The notes below the pieces were generated by a model that had not been told where the DNA came from, made no database searches, and saw only the letters and a program-made list of their open reading frames with translations. A program made the translations under genes and the position numbers. Source: a virus. Taken from it: a stretch of 59,110 bases of DNA. The number at the start of each line of letters is the position of its first letter. Positions within the stretch are counted from its first letter, which is position 1. The stretch is from IMG/VR virus record IMGVR_UViG_3300033551_000005, positions 1 to 59,110 of that record. One strand, 5' to 3'. Positions 26,265 to 34,700 of the stretch are shown piece by piece.

Positions 26265-28462
26265 ACCTCGGCCCTGAGGGTACCACCGCAAGCGCAGTTG
26301 AGGCATACGAACGTGGGTATGTCCCGGTACCCGTACGACCCGGCACGAAGCGCCCCTTCGACTCGAACTGGACGGACCTCCGGTACGAGTCCGCCGAGCA
26401 GGTGCGCAGCCTGTTCGAGCAGGAGCCGTCCAATCTGGGGATCGCGCTCGGCGCGCCGTCGGGCGGCCTGGTGGACGTCGACCTCGACCACACGAAGGCG
26501 CTCACGGCGGCGCAGGTGTTCCTCCGGGGGACGACGACGGCAGTCAGCGGGCGCATGTCCCGGCCCGGCTCGCACTACTGGTACCGGGTGGCCGACGACC
26601 TGCCCGAGACCACGCGCCGCTACATGCACCCGGACCGCAAGCGGGACGACCGCGTGCTGGTGGAACTGCGGTCCACCGGCGGGCAGACCGTCATCGCCCC
26701 CTCGGTGCACCCCGACGGCGAGCGGTACGCCTGGGACGACGAGCCGTGGGGCGGCGAGAGCGGCCCCGCGCTCATCGGCGGCGGCGAACTGCGCAGCCGG
26801 GTCGGGGCGCTCGCGCTCTCGACGCTGCTCGCCATCGAGTGGCCCACGCGCGGCGGCCGTCACGACGCCTACCTGGCGCTCGCTGGCGCCCTGCTGGCGG
26901 AGGGCTACGGCGACACGCGCCGGGTGTCCCCCGTGTGGAAGAACCTCGCCCCCGGGGTCATCGCCGTGATCGCGCAGGCCACCCACGACGAGGAGGGGAT
27001 GCAGACCCGGATCGACCAGTCGGTCGAGTCGACCCTCCAGAAGATCGCCAAGGGGAAGCCGACGCAGGGTTGGCCCACCCTCGCCGAGCACCTGTCCGAC
27101 GACGTCGTGCAGGCGTGCAAGGACTTCGTGTTCGGCGTCGAGGAAGCCGAGGGCCACACCCGGCCGCTGACGGTGCCCGACGAGGACGCGTACGACCCGT
27201 ACACGGACGCGCAGGTCTACAGCGATGCCCCGGCCCCCATGCTCGAACTCGACCTCTCAGGCGACGCCGAGGAGGACGAGGACGAGCCGGGCGGCGAGGA
27301 CGAGCAGCGCCTCATGGCGTTCGAGCGCATGGTCCAGCACGAACTGCTCCGGATGGAGGTGCGGGAGGAAGCCGGGCAGCGGTACCGCGCCGCCCAGGAG
27401 CCGGAGGACAGCGAGCCGCTGGTCCGGCTCGTGTCCGAGGTGCTGGAGGCCGAGCCGGAGAAGCAGCCGCGCATCGAGCGCGTGCTCCCCTGGGACAGCA
27501 CGCTGTGGCTGTCGGCGCAGCGGAAGACCGGCAAGACGACGCTGCTCGTCAACCTGGCGCACTCGCTGCTCACCGGGGAGAAGTTCCTCGGGGAGTGCGC
27601 CGTCGTCCCGCTGGAGCCGCACGAGCGCGTGGGGATGCTCAACTTCGAGGTGACCCCGGCCAAGGCGGCAGCCATGTTCTCGCGGCGCGGCGTCGCCCCG
27701 GATCGCGTCGTGCAGGTGGACCTGCGCGGCCGGGCGAACCCGTTCCACAACGCGAAGCAACTCCGGGCACTTGGTGAGCAGTTGAAGGCGCTGAACGTGC
27801 GGTCCATCTTCATCGACACGTTCAGCCACGCCTTCACCGGCGACAGCCAGAACGACGCGACGCAGGTCCGCGCGTGGATTCGGCAGGTCAACCAGTGGGC
27901 TCGGCTCGTGGTGGGGGCGACGGACCTCATCGTCACCGACCACGCGGGCTGGTCCGACAACGCTCGGGCGTCCGGCTCGTCGGCGAAGGAAGCCGACGCG
28001 GACCACATCATGCACCTGATGATCAGCGACCCGAAGGACCAGAACTCGGTCCGGCACATCCGGACGTTCGGCCGCACGGACGACCTCGTGAAGGGCGAAC
28101 TGCTGCTGGACAAGGACACCGAGACCGTGACATATCGGGAGATTGACCAGGCGGAGAAGCAGGCCGCCCGCGCCGACCAGGCGCTGGCGGACATGAGCCG
28201 GGCGGAGGACGCGATCCGGCTCGCGCTCATGGAGGCCACCGAGCCGCTGCGGGCGCAGGAACTGTGCGACCTGGCGGGCGAGACGGACCTCGGCGGGCCG
28301 CTGAGCAACCGGGCGCTGGACCAGGCCCGGCAGCGGCTCGTGACGCTCGGGGAGATTCAGACGACCCGGGGCACCGGCCGGGGAACGCCGCTGCTGCACG
28401 CGCTCAACCCCGACTACGTGCCGGACTACCCGCCGGAAGAGGAAGAGCCCGGTTCGGAGTAG
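26261..28462 (+). CDS. Bifunctional primase-polymerase / replicative helicase
   Basis: A 733-residue replication protein. The N-terminus (to about 200) is a Prim-Pol domain: VRPGTKRPFDSNWTDL, then the metal site GGLVDVDLDH (DVD at about 72-74) and the SHYWYR histidine near 105. An acidic linker (about 320-360) leads to a RecA-like ATPase with Walker A SAQRKTGKTTLLVNLAHS (about 415-432), Walker B SIFIDTFSHAF and a VTDHAGWSDNARASGSS segment, as in AAA_25/RepA-type helicases. A short winged-helix-like C-terminus follows. It should synthesise primers and unwind the phage DNA. ATG 26261 overlaps the leader gene. Confidence 0.88.
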   Translation: MNLGPEGTTASAVEAYERGYVPVPVRPGTKRPFDSNWTDLRYESAEQVRSLFEQEPSNLGIALGAPSGGLVDVDLDHTKALTAAQVFLRGTTTAVSGRMSRPGSHYWYRVADDLPETTRRYMHPDRKRDDRVLVELRSTGGQTVIAPSVHPDGERYAWDDEPWGGESGPALIGGGELRSRVGALALSTLLAIEWPTRGGRHDAYLALAGALLAEGYGDTRRVSPVWKNLAPGVIAVIAQATHDEEGMQTRIDQSVESTLQKIAKGKPTQGWPTLAEHLSDDVVQACKDFVFGVEEAEGHTRPLTVPDEDAYDPYTDAQVYSDAPAPMLELDLSGDAEEDEDEPGGEDEQRLMAFERMVQHELLRMEVREEAGQRYRAAQEPEDSEPLVRLVSEVLEAEPEKQPRIERVLPWDSTLWLSAQRKTGKTTLLVNLAHSLLTGEKFLGECAVVPLEPHERVGMLNFEVTPAKAAAMFSRRGVAPDRVVQVDLRGRANPFHNAKQLRALGEQLKALNVRSIFIDTFSHAFTGDSQNDATQVRAWIRQVNQWARLVVGATDLIVTDHAGWSDNARASGSSAKEADADHIMHLMISDPKDQNSVRHIRTFGRTDDLVKGELLLDKDTETVTYREIDQAEKQAARADQALADMSRAEDAIRLALMEATEPLRAQELCDLAGETDLGGPLSNRALDQARQRLVTLGEIQTTRGTGRGTPLLHALNPDYVPDYPPEEEEPGSE

Positions 28463-28471
28463 TTTGCCCGT

Positions 28472-28536
28472 ATCGTCCTTCGTTCATCACGCACCTCCTC
28501 CCCTTAGGGGGAGGTGCGTGATGAACGAAGAACGAT
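28472..28536. repeat. Dispersed palindrome family, member 3
   Basis: ATCGTCCTTCGTTCATCACG and CGTGATGAACGAAGAACGAT arms pair with a single mismatch, around a CACCTCC/GGAGGTG core and a CCCCTTAGGGG tip. It lies between primase-polymerase and helicase genes, on the same strand as both. The core differs from other members but still pairs. Confidence 0.85.
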
Positions 28537-28553
28537 CATACTTACGTACGTAA
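28536..28553 (+). promoter_or_regulatory. Promoter-like box with TTACGTACGTAA before the helicase gene
   Basis: TCATACT followed by the 12-bp palindrome TTACGTACGTAA (28542-28553). The -10 is weak. The palindrome is the same as at 24536, where it abuts a clearer -10. Confidence 0.45.
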
Positions 28554-28573
28554 CAGCCAACCGAAGGAACCCC

Positions 28574-30202
28574 ATGCCCCTGGATTTCAGACCGCGAGGT
28601 GAGGCGCGCTACGCCCATCAGAAGCGGGTCCTCCGCCGGATCATCGAGACGCGCGGCGTGTGCGCGCTGCTGTGCGACCCCGGCACCGGCAAGACGGCGT
28701 CCGTCGTCGACTACTCCAGCGCGCTCGCGCTCAAGATGGGGCGGCCGGTGCGCGTGCTCGTGCTCGCTCCGCTCGTCGCCCTGGACTCGTGGGTCGGCCA
28801 GACGGCGAAGTACGCCGCGCACGGCGTGGGCGTCTGGGCCGAGGCGCTCGGCGGCTCCGTCGCGCAGCGCGCCGAGGTGCTGGCGGCGCGCGGCCCGCAC
28901 CGGTCCGACGCCCGCACCGGCGCCCGCCGGTCGATCGCCTGGGCCGGGATGAACTCGGACGGGTACCGCTACCGCGACAACACGGTCGGCCGGGTGGACC
29001 TGTGGCGCGACATCACCACGAGCGGCGACCCGGCGATCGTGCTCCAGGTGCTCGGGCTGGACTCGCTGAGCCAGCGCCGCGAGGTGAGCAAGACGAAGAC
29101 GGTGGCCGACGTGCTGCACAAGGCGATCGAGCGGTTCTCGCCCGACGTGCTCGTGATCGACGAGAGCCACCGCATCAAGAGCCCGAGCGCGAACGTCAGC
29201 CGGACGGCGGCCCGCCTGTCCCGGCTCGCGCCCCGGCGGCTGATCCTGACCGGCACGGTGATGCCGCACAGCCCGATGGACGTGTGGGCGCAGTGGCGGT
29301 TCCTGGAGCCGATGGCGTTCAACGAGCCCGACCCGAAGCGGCCCGGCCAGACCAAGCCGATGCCGTTCGGCCGGTTCGAGGAGCGCTACGGCGTGTTCGG
29401 CGGGTGGCAGGGGCGGCAGGTGGTCGGGTACCAGAACCTGGGCGAGATGCAGCAGGTGATGGCCCAGAACAGCATCGTCGTCCGCAAGGAGGACGCGCTG
29501 GACCTGCCGGAGACCGTCGACATCACGGTGCCGGTGCATCTGTCGGCCCGCGAGGAGGGCGCCTACGTCCAGATGCACGGGCAGTTGGCCGTCGCCCTGG
29601 CGAACGGCAGCCTCGCGACCGTGCCGAACCGGCTCGCACAAATGATGCGCCTGCGGCAGATCACGTCCGGCTACCTGCCCGACGACACGGGCGTGATGCA
29701 GCGCGTCGGGGACAGCAAGGCGGCGGCCGTACGTGGCGTCGTGTGCGACACGCTCGCCGGGGAGAGCCGGGTCGTGGTGTTCGCGCACTTCCGGCAGGAG
29801 ATTACGGACATCGTCGCGGCGATCGGCAAGGCGGAGGGCAAGGAGACCGTCATCGTGCAGATCACCGGGGACACCCCGCCGAAGGAGCGCGAGGCGATCC
29901 GGAAGCGGTTCGGCTCCGACGAGGCGGTCCGCCTGATCCTCGTGGCGCAGATGCGCACGCTGTCGCTCGCGGTCAACGAACTGGTGACCGCGTCGCACGC
30001 CGTGTACGCCTCGCTGAGCGAGCGCCGGGACGACTGGGTGCAGTCCCGCGACCGGCTGCACCGGATCGGCCAGAAGCGCTCCGTGACGTTCTGGAACGTG
30101 CTCGTGCCGAACAGCGTGGACGACGCCATCTACAAGGCGCACCTGACGCGCGAGTCCGTCGAGAACGCCGTGCTCCAGCACATCGAGGCCACCCCGCAGT
30201 GA
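28574..30202 (+). CDS. SNF2-family DNA helicase/translocase
   Basis: A 542-residue superfamily 2 helicase. Motifs in order are Walker A LLCDPGTGKTASV (about 33-45), motif Ia VLVLAPLVALDSW, the DESH box VLVIDESHRIKSPSA (about 193-207), motif III LILTGTVMP, and the C-terminal SNF2 motifs RVVVFAHFRQE and QSRDRLHRIGQKRSVTF (motif VI, about 490-506). These helicases are standard in phage replication modules and are thought to move along duplex DNA, remodelling forks or displaced proteins. The start is ATG 28574 with GAAGGAACCCC upstream. It is a complete domain set. Confidence 0.92.
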   Translation: MPLDFRPRGEARYAHQKRVLRRIIETRGVCALLCDPGTGKTASVVDYSSALALKMGRPVRVLVLAPLVALDSWVGQTAKYAAHGVGVWAEALGGSVAQRAEVLAARGPHRSDARTGARRSIAWAGMNSDGYRYRDNTVGRVDLWRDITTSGDPAIVLQVLGLDSLSQRREVSKTKTVADVLHKAIERFSPDVLVIDESHRIKSPSANVSRTAARLSRLAPRRLILTGTVMPHSPMDVWAQWRFLEPMAFNEPDPKRPGQTKPMPFGRFEERYGVFGGWQGRQVVGYQNLGEMQQVMAQNSIVVRKEDALDLPETVDITVPVHLSAREEGAYVQMHGQLAVALANGSLATVPNRLAQMMRLRQITSGYLPDDTGVMQRVGDSKAAAVRGVVCDTLAGESRVVVFAHFRQEITDIVAAIGKAEGKETVIVQITGDTPPKEREAIRKRFGSDEAVRLILVAQMRTLSLAVNELVTASHAVYASLSERRDDWVQSRDRLHRIGQKRSVTFWNVLVPNSVDDAIYKAHLTRESVENAVLQHIEATPQ

Positions 30203-30210
30203 CCGCCGGG

Positions 30211-30244
30211 CAACTCCCCGGAGATTAGTTATCCCGGGGAGTTG
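30211..30244 (+). terminator. Terminator after the helicase gene
   Basis: CAACTCCCCGG and CCGGGGAGTTG arms around AGATTAGTTAT, nine bases after the stop at 30202. Its 3' arm overlaps the -35 TTGCAC of the next promoter. Confidence 0.75.
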
Positions 30245-30286
30245 CACGGCCCGGTGGGCGATGCTAATGTTACGTATGTCAGCACA
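30242..30286 (+). promoter_or_regulatory. Repeated phage promoter and leader, copy 7
   Basis: TTGCAC (30242-30247), 14 bases plus extended TGC, -10 TAATGT, then TACGTATGTCAGCACA. It is the plus-strand counterpart of the element seen on the minus strand, driving the gene at 30312. Confidence 0.82.
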
Positions 30287-30311
30287 GCAGGAACCCAACC
30301 CGGAGGTCACC

Positions 30312-30527
30312 ATGAACACCAAGCCCGCCGCCATCGAGGACATCACCGTCGGCCAGAAGGTCATCTCCAAGAAGTACGGCGTCCTGACGGTCACCCGCTC
30401 GGTCGTGGCTCGCAACCCGCGCACCGGCAGCATCGACCCGACGCGCTGGTCGCTCCAGGCCAAGGACGTGCACGGCATGACCTGGCCGATCAAGGCTGTC
30501 CTCGGCACCCGGCTCCGCACCGCCTGA
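30312..30527 (+). CDS. Small beta-rich protein
   Basis: A 71-residue protein (MNTKPAAIEDITVGQKVISK). Alternating strands (YGVLTVTRSVVARNP, RWSLQAKDVHGMTWPIKAVL) predict a small barrel, similar in plan to the 83-residue protein at 54763. It has a perfect leader, GGAGGTCACCATG, and is a one-gene unit between a promoter and a hairpin. Function unknown. Confidence 0.65.
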   Translation: MNTKPAAIEDITVGQKVISKKYGVLTVTRSVVARNPRTGSIDPTRWSLQAKDVHGMTWPIKAVLGTRLRTA

Positions 30528-30537
30528 CACCCGCCCC

Positions 30538-30559
30538 GGGCGGGGCTCCGGCCCCGCCC
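30538..30559 (+). terminator. Hairpin after the small beta-rich gene
   Basis: GGGCGGGGC and GCCCCGCCC arms around TCCG, between 30527 and the next start at 30579. It is a GC-rich stem without U-tract. Confidence 0.6.
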
Positions 30560-30578
30560 CTCTCCTGAGGAGGAGACC

Positions 30579-31019
30579 ATGAAGTACAACGTCGACCTGT
30601 ACGCCTCTGTCCGCCCACACCTGGTGGACACGCTGCACATCGAGGCGGACACCGTCGAGGACGCGATCCACCAGGCAAACCAGGACGAGCGCGTGGAGCG
30701 CGGCCACGTCTACCTGCACAACATCGCCGTCGCCCCGACGCCGCCCACCCAGAAGCCGTTCATCGTCCTGCTGGACACCGGCGGGCGGCCGTACGGCGTC
30801 GGCGGCGAGACGCAGGTGCGCTACGAGTTCGACCGCGAGTCGGAGGCCTGGTCCACGTTCTGGGGCCACGTCGCCGGGATGGCCGACGACGGCGTCCAGA
30901 TGAAGGGCCTGGACGAGCGCTACGTCCTGGAGTCCCGCACGGGGCTCAACCCCAACACCGGTGGCGCGGCCTGGGCCGGGCACCGCTGGTACGTCCACAT
31001 CATGAAGGGCAAGCCGTGA
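30579..31019 (+). CDS. Hypothetical 146-residue protein
   Basis: Starts MKYNVDLYASVRPHLVDTLH after GAGGAGACC. It has a first alpha/beta part with repeated strands (GHVYLHNIAVAPTPP, KPFIVLLDTGG), then ETQVRYEFDRESEAWSTFWG and a C-terminal GHRWYVHIMKGKP. Overlaps the following GTG by four bases. No family recognised. Confidence 0.6.
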   Translation: MKYNVDLYASVRPHLVDTLHIEADTVEDAIHQANQDERVERGHVYLHNIAVAPTPPTQKPFIVLLDTGGRPYGVGGETQVRYEFDRESEAWSTFWGHVAGMADDGVQMKGLDERYVLESRTGLNPNTGGAAWAGHRWYVHIMKGKP

Positions 31020-31336
31020 CCCTCTCCTACATCGACAACATCCCCCACCACCAGGACCCGGAGGTGCTGCGGCACGCCGTGCAGATCTTCCGTGACAGCC
31101 GCCGGGTTGAGACCTCCTGGTCTCGCGGCAACGACGTGCTCAAGCACTGCGAGAACGTCGCCGTGCACCTCGTCCGGACCTACGTCCTGATGGGCAACGA
31201 GGGCGGGCAGCAGAACGCCCTCCTCTACGCCAAGGTGGCCGACCTGTTCGGCGCCCTCTGGTACTTCTCTGCCGGGTGCGCCCGCCGGATCGAGTACCGC
31301 CACCTCCAGTCCCGCCTCTTCCCCCAGGAAGTCTGA
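31016..31336 (+). CDS. Hypothetical 106-residue helical protein
   Basis: From GTG 31016 (VTLSYIDNIPHHQDPEVLRH). It is mostly helical, with HAVQIFRDSRRVETSWSRGN, NVAVHLVRTYVLMGNEGGQQ and ALWYFSAGCARRIEYRHLQS. Translationally coupled to the previous gene. Function unknown. Confidence 0.6.
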   Translation: MTLSYIDNIPHHQDPEVLRHAVQIFRDSRRVETSWSRGNDVLKHCENVAVHLVRTYVLMGNEGGQQNALLYAKVADLFGALWYFSAGCARRIEYRHLQSRLFPQEV

Positions 31337-31337
31337 A

Positions 31338-31553
31338 ATGTCGCTCTTCCAGAACAGCCAGCGCGTCTCGTCCGCCGAGGTCGCCCGCGTCACCCCGACC
31401 GGCAAAACCGTGTGGAGGATCCGCCTGGAGTCCGGCGAGGTCTACCTCACCGACCCCGACCTGCGGGTCAGTGGCAGCGTGACGGCCTTCGTCGGCAAGA
31501 CGGTGGTCATCACGCTCAAGCACAACCGCATCACCGGCCTCTCTCGCCTCTGA
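31338..31553 (+). CDS. Small beta-barrel-like protein
   Basis: A 71-residue protein (MSLFQNSQRVSSAEVARV). Regular strands (GKTVWRIRLESGEVYLTD, GSVTAFVGKTVVITLKHNRI) suggest an SH3- or OB-like barrel. It starts one base after the preceding stop. It is the last gene before the hairpin at 31581. Function unknown. Confidence 0.6.
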   Translation: MSLFQNSQRVSSAEVARVTPTGKTVWRIRLESGEVYLTDPDLRVSGSVTAFVGKTVVITLKHNRITGLSRL

Positions 31554-31580
31554 GGTAGGCTGCACACATACGTAACTACA

Positions 31581-31604
31581 GCGGGCCGCCTTCGGGCGGC
31601 CCGC
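31581..31604 (+). terminator. Terminator before the DNA polymerase gene
   Basis: Perfect ten-base stem GCGGGCCGCC / GGCGGCCCGC with a TTCG loop, followed by TTTCGTC. Just upstream lies TAGGCTGCACACATACGTAA, which looks like a promoter with the phage ACGTA leader. If both work, the hairpin would lie in the polymerase leader as an attenuator. Confidence 0.75.
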
Positions 31605-31620
31605 TTTCGTCAGGAGGACC

Positions 31621-33624
31621 ATGCAGCCCGACCCCTTTACCAAGGGCGACCTGTTCGACGTGACCCGCGTCGCGTGGATCAGGGACGTGGACGAAATCGA
31701 CACGCTCGTCCGCGAGATTGCCCGCTACCCGTACATCACCTGGGACCTGGAGAACACCGGTCTCGACGAGCACGCCTACGAGGGCGGCCCGACCAACGGC
31801 GGCATCGCGGCGCGCATCACGCTGCTGTCGCTCACGCTGGCGAAGTCCCTCGACGACATGGACCCGGTGACGTGGCTCGTGCCGCTGTCGCACAAGGGGG
31901 CGTCCCTGTTCCCGCAGTGGGCCGAGGTGATGACCCGCATCGCGGAGGCGCTGCGCGACTCGGGCGCCGACCTCACGGCGCACAACGGCCGGTACGACTG
32001 CCGGTGGGTGTTCGCGCACACCGGCATCGACCTGGTGCCGTTCCTGACCTGGGACACGATGATCGTGGAGCACCTGCTCGACGAGAACACCAGCACCCGG
32101 CTCAAGGTCCGGGCGCCCCGCCGGTTCGACGTGCCGTCGTGGGCTGACGTCGACCTCTCGACGCCCGGCGCCGCCGAGCGGACGCCGCTGCTCGAACTCG
32201 GCTACTACGCCGCGCGCGACACGTACTGGACGTGGCGGCTGCGCATGGTGCAGCAGCGCGAACTGTGGCTCATGGATGACGACGAGGTGACCGGCCACGA
32301 GGACGCCGACGAGCGCGAGATGATCCGGCTCGGCAGCCTCGCGGAGTTCTGCGTCATGCCGCTGGCCCGCAACCTGGCCGCCGTCGAGCAGCGCGGGTTC
32401 CGGCTGGACCAGGAGTGGGTCGCTCGCACCCTCGCTGAGGTCGATGGCATCGTCTCTGCCGCGTCCGCAGACCTGGTCGGGTTGTTCACCCCGACGGACG
32501 ACCTGCGGGCCGCTGACGTCTCCTGGGCGCCCACGAGCAACTGGTTCCGGGCGTGGGCCGACCAGCAGGTCGAGGCGAAGCGGCTCCGCATCGACTCGAT
32601 GACGAAGAACGGCCGCCCGCAGTGGAACGGCGCCGTGCTCAAGCGGCAGACCCGCGAGGGCAACCCCGTGGCTGAGCGCCTGCTCGCGCTGCGTCAGGCC
32701 GCGAAGAAGGCCGAGTTCCTGCGCTCGTGGCAGGAACTCGTCACCCGGGACTCTCGTATCCACGCGTCTTACAACGTGGGCCGGGTGAGCACCGGCCGCC
32801 TGTCGTCGAGCGAGCCGAACCTCCAGCAGGTGACGAAGACGCTCAAGCCTGCCTTCGTGCCGGACCCCGGGCACCTCGTGGTCGAAATCGACTACAGCCA
32901 GATCGAACTCCGGGCCGCCGCGTTCATCGCGCGGTGCGAGCCGATGATCGAGGCGTACCAGCGCGGCGACGACCTGCACCGGCTCATGGCTGCGCAGATC
33001 ACCGGCAAGGCGCCCGCCGACGTGACGCCAGACGAGCGCCAGCGGGCCAAGGCGTCCAACTTCGGACTGCTCTACATGCAGACCCCCGAGGGCTTCCAGA
33101 CGTACGCCGAGACGGCCTATGGCGTGATCCTCACGCTGGAGCAGGCGTACGAGTCCTACAACGCGTTCTTCTCGCTGTGGGACGGCATGGCGCAGTGGCA
33201 CCAGCAGATCATCAACACGGTGACCCACGACGGCCAGGTGGTGTCCCCGCTCGGGCGGGTGCGGCGCGTGCCCAACGCCCTGACAGGCGACCCGTACCTG
33301 GTGAGCGAGGCGGCCCGGCAGGCGTGCAACGCCCCGGTCCAGTCGTTCGCCTCGGACATCATGCAGATGGTCGCGGCGGACATCTCGGGCGTCTACGGCA
33401 ACCCGGTGCCGGACGTGCAGATGGTCTCCACCGTGCACGACTCGATCGTGCTCCAGGTGCCCGCCGACGACTGGAAGCGGGCCGTCGGCCGGACGATGCA
33501 CCGGATGATCCGCCCTCACCACCTGCTGCGCCCGCTCGGGTGCGACCTGGACGTGCCGCTCGCCGTCGAGGCCACGGTGGGCACGCGGTGGGGCGCCGGG
33601 GACGTAGCGATCGTCACCTCGTGA
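31621..33624 (+). CDS. Family A DNA polymerase
   Basis: A 667-residue replicative polymerase. The 3'-5' exonuclease begins with YITWDLENTG (D42, E44), with TAHNGRYDCRWVF and YYAARDTYWTW as Exo II and III. Polymerase motif A is VEIDYSQIELRAAAFIA (about 421-437), motif B is RQRAKASNFGLLY (about 473-485) and motif C is STVHDSIVLQVP (about 602-613). There is no 5'-3' exonuclease domain, as usual for phage enzymes. ATG 31621 follows AGGAGGACC. It works with the primase-helicase and SNF2-like helicase genes upstream. Confidence 0.96.
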   Translation: MQPDPFTKGDLFDVTRVAWIRDVDEIDTLVREIARYPYITWDLENTGLDEHAYEGGPTNGGIAARITLLSLTLAKSLDDMDPVTWLVPLSHKGASLFPQWAEVMTRIAEALRDSGADLTAHNGRYDCRWVFAHTGIDLVPFLTWDTMIVEHLLDENTSTRLKVRAPRRFDVPSWADVDLSTPGAAERTPLLELGYYAARDTYWTWRLRMVQQRELWLMDDDEVTGHEDADEREMIRLGSLAEFCVMPLARNLAAVEQRGFRLDQEWVARTLAEVDGIVSAASADLVGLFTPTDDLRAADVSWAPTSNWFRAWADQQVEAKRLRIDSMTKNGRPQWNGAVLKRQTREGNPVAERLLALRQAAKKAEFLRSWQELVTRDSRIHASYNVGRVSTGRLSSSEPNLQQVTKTLKPAFVPDPGHLVVEIDYSQIELRAAAFIARCEPMIEAYQRGDDLHRLMAAQITGKAPADVTPDERQRAKASNFGLLYMQTPEGFQTYAETAYGVILTLEQAYESYNAFFSLWDGMAQWHQQIINTVTHDGQVVSPLGRVRRVPNALTGDPYLVSEAARQACNAPVQSFASDIMQMVAADISGVYGNPVPDVQMVSTVHDSIVLQVPADDWKRAVGRTMHRMIRPHHLLRPLGCDLDVPLAVEATVGTRWGAGDVAIVTS

Positions 33625-33630
33625 CGACTC

Positions 33631-33650
33631 TGGTACCCTACATATGTAAC
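33631..33650 (+). promoter_or_regulatory. Promoter before the ribbon-helix-helix gene
   Basis: Extended -10 TGGTACCCT followed by ACATATGTAAC, a variant of the ACGTA-type leader palindrome, 20-40 bp before the gene at 33670. The -35 is unclear. Confidence 0.5.
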
Positions 33651-33669
33651 ACCTAACGGAAGGAGGACC

Positions 33670-34005
33670 ATGGCAGCCAACGGCAAGGGGCGCGCGATCC
33701 GCGTCCCGGAGGCCCTGTGGACGGCGGCCAAGGCGAAGGCAGACGAGCGCGGGGCGAAGAGCCTCGGCGCAGCGATCCGGGAGTTCCTGGAGGCCTACGT
33801 GAAGTCGACCCGCCCTGCGGTCAAGGACGGCGTCGGCGTGATGCGAGCCCGCAGCGGCGCAGCCCAGCGCGAGGTGCACACGTTCTACGTGTCGGACACG
33901 CTCTGGAACGAGGCACACGAGAAGGCAGAGAGCGTCGGCGAGACGCTGTCGGCCGCTATCCTCACGTACCTCATCGCGTACGCAGGCTCGAACTACGAGG
34001 ACTGA
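33670..34005 (+). CDS. Protein with two ribbon-helix-helix-like repeats
   Basis: A 111-residue basic protein. Two similar segments, AIRVPEALWTAAKAKADERG and HTFYVSDTLWNEAHEKAESV, each followed by a second helix (SLGAAIREFLEAYV and TLSAAILTYLIAYA), match a duplicated ribbon-helix-helix DNA-binding unit. A single chain could thus form the pseudo-dimer. It is a good candidate for binding the TTACGTACGTAA operators. AGGAGGACC precedes the ATG. The repeat is visible; the target is inference. Confidence 0.7.
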   Translation: MAANGKGRAIRVPEALWTAAKAKADERGAKSLGAAIREFLEAYVKSTRPAVKDGVGVMRARSGAAQREVHTFYVSDTLWNEAHEKAESVGETLSAAILTYLIAYAGSNYED

Positions 34006-34009
34006 GGAA

Positions 34010-34204
34010 TTGAGCAGCAACCCCACCCCTTTGTTTGACGACGATCCCGAATGGGAATCGCACATCGAGACCGACCCCGAAAAGCGGGCAGCGGCGAATC
34101 GCCGTTTGCGTAATTGGAAACCCCTTCTCGCTGCCCGCAACAGCGACGCGTATTTCCAAAAGCAGATCGAATTGATCGAGGAATACGCCAACCAAGGAGT
34201 TTGA
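34010..34204 (+). CDS. Small acidic protein with AT-richer codons
   Basis: A 64-residue protein from TTG 34010 with GAGGAA upstream (LSSNPTPLFDDDPEWESHIE). Helical, ending IELIEEYANQGV. Its codons (for example AAT, GAA, TTG, TTT, ATT, CCA) are clearly less GC-rich than the neighbours, suggesting recent acquisition. Coupled to the next gene by a one-base gap. Function unknown. Confidence 0.65.
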   Translation: MSSNPTPLFDDDPEWESHIETDPEKRAAANRRLRNWKPLLAARNSDAYFQKQIELIEEYANQGV

Positions 34205-34205
34205 A

Positions 34206-34631
34206 ATGGCAGCGACCCTCATCCTCAAGAGCACGTCGGGAATGCGCCTCCCCCAGGAGGCCATTCCCACCGAGTACGCCTACCTGACCTGGGAGGAGAA
34301 TCCCCGGCTCGCCGGTCCCGCCGACGTGCCGCTGTGGTTCGAGTCGCCCGAGCGCGGCAGCCGCCCGCTGTTCCTGCGGGACTTCCGCCGGTCCTACTTC
34401 ACGCCGGACCGGGGCCTCGTGCCCGAGGTGGCCCAGCACGACGCGACGGAGTTCATCCGGGGCGTGCACGAGGCGCGAGCGCTGCTCGGGCTGCACCGGG
34501 CCGCGCAGTCGTTCGCGTACGACCCGCACCCGACCGGCGGCCGTCGGGCCGGGCGCGCTCGCTGGCTCCGCAGCATGGCGGAGGCGTACCTCGAAACCGC
34601 TGACCAGCGGCCACTTCCGCTGGCCGAGTAG
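34206..34631 (+). CDS. Hypothetical 141-residue protein
   Basis: Starts MAATLILKSTSGMRLPQEAI. Contains YAYLTWEENPRLAG, WFESPERGSRPLFLRDFRRS and a helical C-terminal half (ATEFIRGVHEARALLGLHRA) with an Arg-rich GGRRAGRARWLRSMAEAYLE. No family recognised. It ends just before promoter copy 8. Confidence 0.6.
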   Translation: MAATLILKSTSGMRLPQEAIPTEYAYLTWEENPRLAGPADVPLWFESPERGSRPLFLRDFRRSYFTPDRGLVPEVAQHDATEFIRGVHEARALLGLHRAAQSFAYDPHPTGGRRAGRARWLRSMAEAYLETADQRPLPLAE

Positions 34632-34648
34632 TAATCCGCCTGGGTTGA

Positions 34649-34673
34649 TGCTAGTGTTACGTATGTCAGCACA
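34649..34673 (+). promoter_or_regulatory. Repeated phage promoter and leader, copy 8
   Basis: TGCTAGTGTTACGTATGTCA then GCACA, one base different from consensus in the -10. The -35 is poor. It drives the gene at 34701. Confidence 0.72.
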
Positions 34674-34700
34674 ACGCACCACAACCCGGAGGTTCACACC

